A stretch of DNA of 64,000 nt from Epiperipatus broadwayi (taxonomy: Eukaryota; Onychophora; Udeonychophora; Euonychophora; Peripatidae). The translations under genes were made by a program, and so were the position numbers. Under the pieces are notes generated by a model, which was not told the DNA's origin, ran no database searches, and worked only from the letters and a program-made list of their open reading frames with translations. Where the stretch lies: positions 248,001-312,000 of the forward strand of contig JAQFVV010000207.1 of assembly GCA_028023455.1 (NCBI GenBank), read 5' to 3'. Position 1 is the first letter of the stretch. Each line of letters opens with the position of its first letter. Of the stretch, positions 56,601 through 64,000 are shown one piece after another.

Positions 56601-58998
56601 AAAAGATGGCCTTAGTGACTCATTTGCATAGAATTTGCATATGGTATTTATTTATATAATGATTTCAAAGAAAGAATCATAACTGGCTATGAATATAAGA
56701 AGTTCATCTTCTTGAAAGCACTCAGCCATTTAATTTAGTTTTCTATTTGTTGTTACAGCTTTACGTTGGAAGTGTGATAGCATGATTTAATATTATCATA
56801 TTGAAGACAAACGTAAAGTATAAATCTACAGGTTACTACTTAATATAAATTTATGTATTTCTACTTTTGCAATCACTTTTTCAATTCACAACAATGGCAC
56901 CATTTTTATTATATTTTTTCAAAAATAAATAAATATAAATAATATATTTAAATTAATTTTATTTTTTTAAATAATATATATATATATTGTAACGGATAAT
57001 AATTATCAAGATAATCCATTTGTAACAGAAAAAAAATATAGACGAAATTATTAATTGTTATAATATATTTATAATCTATGCCATTTGTAACAGTATGAAT
57101 AAATAAATATGAACTGATAAAAAGGTTGATAAAAGACTGTTACTTTAACTGATTATAATCTATATATTGATGAGTGATAAAAATGATAGTTGCTATAATT
57201 CAATAACTAAATACTAAACATGATATATGCTATGCTCTAGCGGTTCATCATTTGTAACCGAGGAAATTAAATGAGAAATGAATTTACTGTGTTAGCTAGA
57301 ATACAATTTATAATTAAATAAGGATGACGCTAACATATAAATAAGAACATATGCATATCATGCTCTATTTGGGTGTCTATTTCTAATTAATTGAATATAA
57401 CATTATAGCCCGTTTGCAACTATCCTAAACATTAATTCTGTTACGCTAATAATGAAATAAATAAATTATATCATTTCTCAATACTTAAAATAACAACAAT
57501 GAAAATTAAAATATCATCATTAAAGATTTAATGATATTTAGATATTGGGGAGTCATTTGAACAATAAAACACACTGGCCATTGTCATCAAATAAAATAAT
57601 ATTAAATATAGAAGCTGAATAAAATTACCCACGGTGAGATTCTTGGAGTGCATTGTGCTTATCTCCCATACTAGGTTCTTTTAACAAAGAATCCTTCCTA
57701 TTCTTCTTTCCAACTATATAAGACCATTCATGGTCATACGCACACACACTGGTGCTATTCATGACAACTTATAAAAAAAAATATCATATAAAGTTAATAT
57801 GATGAAGTTGGAAAGGGATTAAATCACTCTTTATTCAGTTTAGCTAATACATGTGTTTTCCCACGTGTGCCACTAGATTGTTTTAAATCTAGATATTTGT
57901 TTATAGTGTACTGAGTTCAAACTCATTCGGTACATTTTTATCACACCTGACTTGGATGACTAATGAAAAAAAATGACACTCTTATATTTTACTCATGTCA
58001 GTAAAATCATAAGATCCCCATATCACCAAAAATTATATAGATCAAGACTCTTATAGATATTGCTAGCTCATTTTATGTATATTGATGAACAGACAAGTAT
58101 AATCCTATTAATGTCTTCTAAACAAGCATCGTGAAGACCATTATTGATATTGATGGCCGTTTAACTAGATTATTTATCACAATATAAAGATAATAATGAT
58201 GATGATAATAATGATGATATCATAATAATAATGATAATAATAGTGATAATGATACCAGCCACGGCTTTATAATGAACTCACAACAATAAATTTATCTTTA
58301 TAAACTCATAAGCACTTTTAAAAATCATCCCATGTCAAACTGGGATTTAATTATTACATTCACTAGCATTTATATGAGTTTATGTTTTTTTACTAAAATA
58401 CTTTTATAGTTAAAACCAGGATTAGTGATGATGACTGATCATCACGAATCTTTATGCATGATATTCAACTTTCTATAAATCATTATTTACTAAATATATT
58501 AATTATGTTAAACATTAGATTTAATGATTATAATTTATTAATCAATAATGATGGCGATCATAACTCATGTACAGTACTATTTGAAACAGTGTTTTAATCA
58601 ATAATACGATATCCATCTTTGATGACTATGATTAAAACTCATGGGCAACATAATTTTAGCTTCTTATTATACACCTATAATTATTAAAACTTGGTTATTA
58701 TCAAGCTTAACCCCCAAATACTTAAATGTAAATCAACATTCTAGTTTACTTAACATTTTGCGAGCACTTAATATTTGCAAGTGATCGCTCAATATTTACG
58801 AATGATGATTCTTAATATCTGCGAGCAATGATGATGATGATCATTTAAACAATAGAATTAAGACAAGAAAAATACAACAATATTTTTAATAAGAACTCAA
58901 AAACCAATTAAGATATATAATTATATTTTATTAATGCTATTACTCTTTTTTTCTTTAAAATCAAATTTACTAATTAGATAAATGGCTTATATATTACA
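56601..58998. other. AT-rich DNA, no gene seen
   Basis: (TA)n at about 56975-56990 runs into TTGTAACGGATAATAATTATC. Between there and 57480 the word TTTGTAAC recurs (about 57019, 57090, 57250). ATG/GAT trinucleotide-rich patch at 58190-58255. No coding motif. Confidence 0.4.
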
Positions 58999-59002
58999 TT
59001 AA

Positions 59003-59748
59003 CTCTTTCCCCGCCTCTTATGAGGCTCCTTGTCGACATCTGACATCACTCTAACTCAGCCAGTTTTTATACGAAAATATTCGTTAAACACGTATTGAAT
59101 TCGTTTTTAAAAGTTCTGTAAGATGGTGCCATCTTCCGATTTATTTTACAAGTAAAAAATAAAAAAAAACGCATTTAAACCTAAACAAAGAAGGAACATT
59201 ATTTGTGATTGGTTCTTAGCATGCTCTCAGCCAAAAAAGACATTCTGATTGGCTGGAAAGAACAAAGAAACTGCCTGATCAAAGAAAATAAAGAAAAACG
59301 CTGAGATTTTCATTTCGAATACGATTTAAATTATTATAAAATTATATTTATGGAAATTAAAAATTATTTTCAGAGAGAATAATAAAAAAACAAAATTATT
59401 TTCGAAAAATATTGAAGATTTTAGTAAAAATATTGAAGATATAATAAAATGAAATATTTACTTTTCTATAACGTAAAAGTCGATCTTTTTGTTTATATTA
59501 TAGCTTTTATGTTGCCGATATTGAATATTTTAGAATAAATAAATAGCAATTTATTTTTGAAAGAACTTTCGTTCTCTTCATAACCTGAAAAATTAATAAT
59601 ATACTTTTTATAAACGTATCTGAGTTGAATTTAATATTATAGGCGAATATGTTTTAACAATAGGCTTTGTCTTCAGTTTGTGAGTTGGCCAATTAAAAGA
59701 TTTGATTTTTATCTGATACAACCAATAATAAAATTAGCGGTTAAAAGG
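59003..59748. mobile_element. Possible piggyBac-like MITE (TTAA-flanked)
   Basis: TTAA at 58999-59002 and 59749-59752 brackets a 746-bp unit whose ends, CTCTTTCCCCGCC and (reverse) CCTTTTAACCGCT, are imperfect inverted repeats. The interior is CG-richer at the left. TTAA is common in AT-rich DNA and only 8 of 13 end bases match, so the call is moderate. No transposase frame is present. Confidence 0.4.
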
Positions 59749-59752
59749 TTAA

Positions 59753-60268
59753 TTCAATATAGAACTAATACAAAATTTTATATACAAGTTTGTCATTTTG
59801 GATAATTTTAAAATAAGCTGGCTTAAAATGACATTTAAAAAAATATTTCATGGAATGCTTACTTAAAACTTTCCTAACTTATTATATCATAAAAATAAAT
59901 TTCATATGTAACTTGTGTTTTATTTCATGTAAGCCTTGCTTTATAATTTATCATATTTCAACTAATTATGTATAACCTATTCTTTTGACGTGTTTGTATA
60001 AGCAGTTACACATGCACACATTCGGTAATGTTAACATATATGTTTAAAATGTATACCGCTGTATTAGAGATTAATACATAAATTACATATATAAAAAATA
60101 TTCTTGCAACCTTTCAGCAAAATAAAATAAAATACATTATATCAATTTTAATATGCAACAAGATTAAAAAAAACAAACATTATAAATGCATATATTTATA
60201 GGTTGCTCATTATCATAACAACTGAAGAACAATAAAAAAAATATTTCAATATTACAATATATAATATA
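59753..60268. other. AT-rich spacer, nothing recognised
   Basis: No open frame or repeat of note. Confidence 0.4.
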
Positions 60269-60362
60269 AAAAAATAATAAAAAAAATAATGAAAATTTAA
60301 GTTTAAAGATTTAAACAAAATAATAAAAAAAATAATGAAAATTTAAGTTTAAAGATTTAAAC
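60269..60362 (+). repeat. 46-bp tandem duplication
   Basis: AATAATAAAAAAAATAATGAAAATTTAAGTTTAAAGATTTAAAC-type unit in two copies. The shared GTTTAAAGATTTAAAC starts at 60301 and 60347, giving the 46-bp offset. Within the unit that word is nearly palindromic. Confidence 0.9.
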
Positions 60363-60558
60363 TGTGTTTGTGTTATGTTATGTGATATTGAGAATAACTA
60401 TCGATAAACAAGCCTTTAATGTTTCTGTATCAAAAGAAAAAAAATAATGCTTTGACCAATAAATTAAGGTTTACTTTTAATAAGCAATAATAAAAGATCT
60501 GTTAAGGAAAGTTCATAGTTACCCGATTACTTTCACTTCCTATAAATGTCCTGAGTTT

Positions 60559-60835
60559 GAATTTTCAGACTGCTTGTCTTTGCTCCATTTAAAAAAAAGA
60601 AAGTTCTTGTTGATACCTTTAAGATAAACATGAATTAATTGACCTGCTTATTTCTTCAATTTTAAAATTATTTATTGTTGATACTTTTGATAATGCTGAA
60701 TTCGTTGACTGGCTTCCTTCTACCATTTCAAAAAGAGTTATTTCAAATACTTTTAGATAAGTATGAACTGGTAGATTTGCTTGTCTCTACCATTTCAAAA
60801 AAAATCATTGTAGACACTTTAGATGACTATGAGGA
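60559..60835 (+). pseudogene. Decayed coding tandem repeat with 22-residue period
   Basis: Four diverged units start at GAA codons 60559, 60632, 60698 and 60765 (offsets 73, 66 and 67). Units 2 and 3 are in one open frame: ELIDLLISSILKLFIVDTFD, then EFVDWLPSTISKRVISNTF. After a 1-nt shift unit 4 reads ELVDLLVSTISKKIIVDTLD. Unit 1 (LLVFAPFKKKKVLVDTFK) is also shifted. Keeping E-[LF]-[IV]-D-[LW]-L and VDTF/LD across units is hard to explain unless the repeat was once translated. The protein family is unknown to me. Downstream, frame 60675-60956 continues with low-complexity residues. Confidence 0.55.
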
Positions 60836-62151
60836 AAATTCTAATAAAAATTCGATTCATAGCTTCTTCAAACTTGGCTATATATGGCTTTTATACATTT
60901 TCTTTTCCTCTTCTTTCCCTTTCTCCATCCATCCAAAGGTAATGAGCCTAAAATAGGCCAGGAGCTAGAAAAGAAGCATTTCAAATAGCTTGTATGGTTG
61001 GCTTTAAACTCGATCATTTTGTTGGCTACTATTCGATTGGTATATGAGTCCATAGACAGATTAGTGAGCTAACTCATGATAGGAATTTCAAGAAGCAGAA
61101 GAGGTGGTTTTAGCAATGCAAATTCAATGTATTATACACAGCAAAATATATTAATATCATTTCATAGAACTGTTAATAACTTCTTCCAAGAAATTCAATT
61201 TTGTTCCAATTTTTCCTTCTTTATCTTAATCTTGCTGGGAATTACTTATATATATGCACATCTTCATCTATACTGACTTTAAAACAAGAGTCATTTTTTC
61301 TTTCCTCAACTTTTAAAGAGTGAAAAAAAAAATCAAATCGCTCTCTCTTTTTAAAAAAAAAAATCAGAGCTTACATCTCTTCTCTCTTCATATTAAAAAA
61401 ACTGACTGATCACTAAATATTGTTTCATTAATTTATATTGCAAATCTTGGTCAAAGAAAAGAACCACCTGGAAACCTTATCTTGAAATCAAGATAAAAAA
61501 ATCAGAGTTTGACAAGCTGTTCTATCGCGATTTTACAAGAAAATTATTAATCACCTTTTATCCCATCAAAGCACCTCTTTTCCAAAAATAATCTTAGATA
61601 CAGATAACAAACAATAAAGCTGGAAATCCATAGTCATTAGAAATAGGTGTAAAAGCATTTTTTGTGTTTATACAGACATTTTCATTCTTTCATACTCTTT
61701 TGCACGTGTACATTTTTTTTATCTTCTAATCTACTAATCTGATTGCCTTATTTTACACCTTCTTTCTGATCTGCCTTATTTAACAAAATATAGTTAAATA
61801 ATTTCAACACATTATTTAACAAAATATAATAAATCAATATTAAATATTATTACCTTCTCTCTTTACAACTGCTTATTTATTAAGTATTTATAAATTATAA
61901 GTAACAATAAATACACACATAAATCTATATATTCACGCTTGCAAGCTGAATAGAAATTGTTTCATAAACGCTCAGAGTTTGTATTTAGATCTAGTTTCTT
62001 TATTCCTGTCTTTCACTGATGATAGCAAATAGCTTGAAATCATGATCTGAAAGTGGAATTATAGTTAGAGATAGTGAATACTAACTACTCTGACATTTAT
62101 GTAAACAAAACATATGCTTGATGGGCGTTTTTGGTAGAATGCCATCTGTGG
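60836..62151. other. AT-rich DNA, no gene seen
   Basis: Short frames at 60868-61053 (minus) and 61076-61276 (plus) show no domain. The latter begins with a Ser/Arg/Gly-rich stretch. (TA)n at about 62152-62165 closes the interval. Confidence 0.4.
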
Positions 62152-63470
62152 ACATATATATATATATTATAACGATCCAAACGAAGTGGTAGATCACATC
62201 GCACCTCACCGCACTACCAAAGGGCGCCATCTAGGCATTTGAGCCTAGAAAAATTTATAGAGTAGGCAGATACGCGCTGTTAGGATTCCACTTTATTTAC
62301 ATATTTAGATCGTTAGCCCATTGTCACTAGCTCAGTGGAATAGCAGAGATTTAATAATATCATTTACTAGTATATAAAAGAATAAAGTAAGCCACTGCCA
62401 GTAATTATCATACAAACAGATTTATTTATGCACATATATATAAGGTTTAAAATTATTTTAGTGATTTACATTTAAACATTTAACATTATTTTTAACTTTG
62501 ATTTTACTTTAATTTACATTGAGTTACTATTATATTATAAATTTACATTTTTAATCAAGTTCGCACAGATGGGCTTATAAACCTGTTTAATAGGTTGCTA
62601 TAGATCGGTTACATAGATTTCAACGGTCAACAACATTTCAAAGTAAACATAAACGATCAAAATACAAAATTATTGATTACTGACAATTGCATAGGGAATT
62701 ATAAGAAACCCTCTAGTATTCATCGTAAGATACTTGCATCGTCACCAATAACTTAAAAGACATCCGAATAAATACATTTTTAGATACTCACCGTAAGGTA
62801 TCATTATTTATCGAATGTCTATATATTTTGATCAAATATGAAACGCAAAACATAGTTAACCGATAAACAATCCATGCAAGCGTCTATAAACAACTTAAAT
62901 TTAATAGTTTTATTTAGGATCGAGCCTGAATCGACTACATAGATTTGCATTTAAAAATAAAATATTCTATCCCTACTTAACCTTAGGCAACACATTTCGC
63001 AATCAACTGGCGCCAATCCATCTGATACATTCATGTATTCAATGTAGCATGATACGACAACACAACAATATTGTCAGGAATGTACATCTGAACAATATGT
63101 AGAAATAGAAACGACATTGACTCTCCACCCACAGGGATGTGACATCTGTGGGCAAGTAGATCAATAAACTAAAAGCTCCATAGGAATGGGCTGCGGTATT
63201 CTGCCGACTTACAAACCCATCCATAGGCAAACAGAGGGTGTGTGGCGTATATCTATAATCCTGCCCGTGGCGGATCTCATACTACACCTACTAATTACAT
63301 AAATATATCCAATCCATTGAACCAATTCAACTACGAAATGATAACCCAAGATTACCCTCCCTTAATATATCTTTACAAATCGATACAGCCATTCACGCCC
63401 GACTTAAGTTTAACATTTTTTTTATAATTTATTTAACGGAAAACAGAAATCATAATAAAACTTAAAGAAC
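62152..63470. other. Less AT-rich unassigned segment after a (TA)n tract
   Basis: A (TA)n run ends in TTATAACGATCCAAACG. The following 1.3 kb has many CG dinucleotides (for example CATCGCACCTCACCGCACTA and GGGCGCCATCTAGG near 62195-62235). TATATAAAAG at about 62371 is a TATA-box-like word. Short frames 63039-63230 (minus) and 63242-63427 (plus) have no recognised domain. It could be an LTR or other young insertion, but no partner repeat lies in the window. Confidence 0.35.
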
Positions 63471-64000
63471 AAAATTAAATAAATAAATAAATAAATGGAA
63501 ATGATTTTACAAATTAAATACATTAAATAAAATTATAACTAATTAATAATAATAATGTTGGTCAGATAGAATAATATTGAAATCATTTAAATCTGGAGAG
63601 TTTTTATATTTACTGTTCATAAATTTTAAAGTCTTACGGTTATTGAAATAGTTCATCTTCGTATATTCCTTGCCGTTTGCACGTGAATTCCCACGTCGTC
63701 CGAAGATTTGTATCCGGTTGATCGATTTATTTATCCTTTGGAGATTTTTATTTTTTTTTAGTGTAATTAGTCCTCAATGAAGAAACGATGGCCCATTTTT
63801 CTTCCTTTCTTACAGAACTGAAGGGATTGAAGCTGTGCGTCTTTTTCAATCCCCTCAGCACTAACACCAAGCTGTTACATCGTCAATAATCAATCACTCC
63901 TCATTCACTAAACTACCAAGCTTTCCAAAACCTGTCCTTTTTATATTAATGTCAAGGATTGAATTAACATTGCGTCATGGAGTGATGATTCTTTCGCTGA
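63471..64000. other. Unassigned, with one hairpin
   Basis: (AAAT)n at about 63476-63496. A CG-rich patch occurs at 63670-63725. At 63819-63858 a 14-bp stem (CTGAAGGGATTGAA with TTCAATCCCCTCAG, one mismatch) closes a 12-nt loop. The word CTGTTACATCG follows at about 63871. No gene is recognised up to the window end. Confidence 0.4.

Noticed and set aside
62166-63878. Solo LTR running from TATAACG to GTTACA
   Set aside because: Ends are not canonical TG...CA at the left edge, no target duplication is visible, and no partner copy is in the window.

Overview
The window looks like repeat-filled, non-genic DNA from an AT-rich animal genome. By eye it is roughly three-quarters A+T. It holds many (TA)n, (TAA)n, (GA)n and poly-A/T tracts, no open reading frame longer than about 125 codons, and no operon-like layout. 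The retroelements are of animal type: RTE/BovB-like and other non-LTR retrotransposons, Penelope-like elements (PLEs), tRNA-derived SINEs, and hAT and piggyBac-type MITEs. A short TTAGGG-like array is compatible with an animal. I cannot name the species or phylum from the sequence. No host protein-coding exon, true tRNA or rRNA gene was recognised.

Layout. 0.13-1.5 kb: decayed RTE-like element (minus). 2.4-3.2 kb: large foldback containing a unit with perfect 27-bp terminal inverted repeats. 6.4-8.3 kb: two further inverted/tandem repeat clusters. 9.1-9.9 kb: an intact, target-site-flanked element made of an inverted arm plus tandem units with hammerhead ribozymes. 14.1-17.6 kb: microsatellites, degenerate tandem repeats and a foldback MITE. 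18.4-24 kb: fragments of RTE-like, Penelope-like and other non-LTR elements on the minus strand. 25.4-31.7 kb: a nested stack. A nearly complete LINE (SGNH-hydrolase-like ORF1, then endonuclease and reverse transcriptase) is split by a ribozyme-bearing element and abutted by a second one, which is itself split by an inverted pair of tRNA-headed SINEs. 35.2-39.9 kb: tandem duplication, RTE-like element, two ribozyme elements, and a SINE with a perfect 14-bp target duplication. 40.4-45.5 kb: another inverted/tandem family, a MITE, a long trinucleotide array, a worn ribozyme element and a telomere-like tract. 49-50 kb: a 3' fragment of the same LINE family as at 25-29 kb. 54.8-56.6 kb: a Penelope-like RT plus GIY-YIG endonuclease relic, split by a hAT-type MITE. 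59-60.9 kb: a probable piggyBac-like MITE and a decayed coding repeat of 22-residue period. 62-64 kb: an unexplained, less AT-rich stretch.

The main result is a set of non-autonomous elements with type I hammerhead ribozyme cores. They share one architecture: an inverted 5' arm fused to one or more direct units, inside a single 10-15 bp target-site duplication. At least two sequence families (unit lengths about 456 and 368 nt) show it. A tRNA-headed SINE with a degenerate hammerhead-like stem has the same form. Hammerheads are known from PLEs and from metazoan retrozymes, and the window also holds a PLE RT-GIY-YIG relic that could represent the driving machinery. That link is inference.
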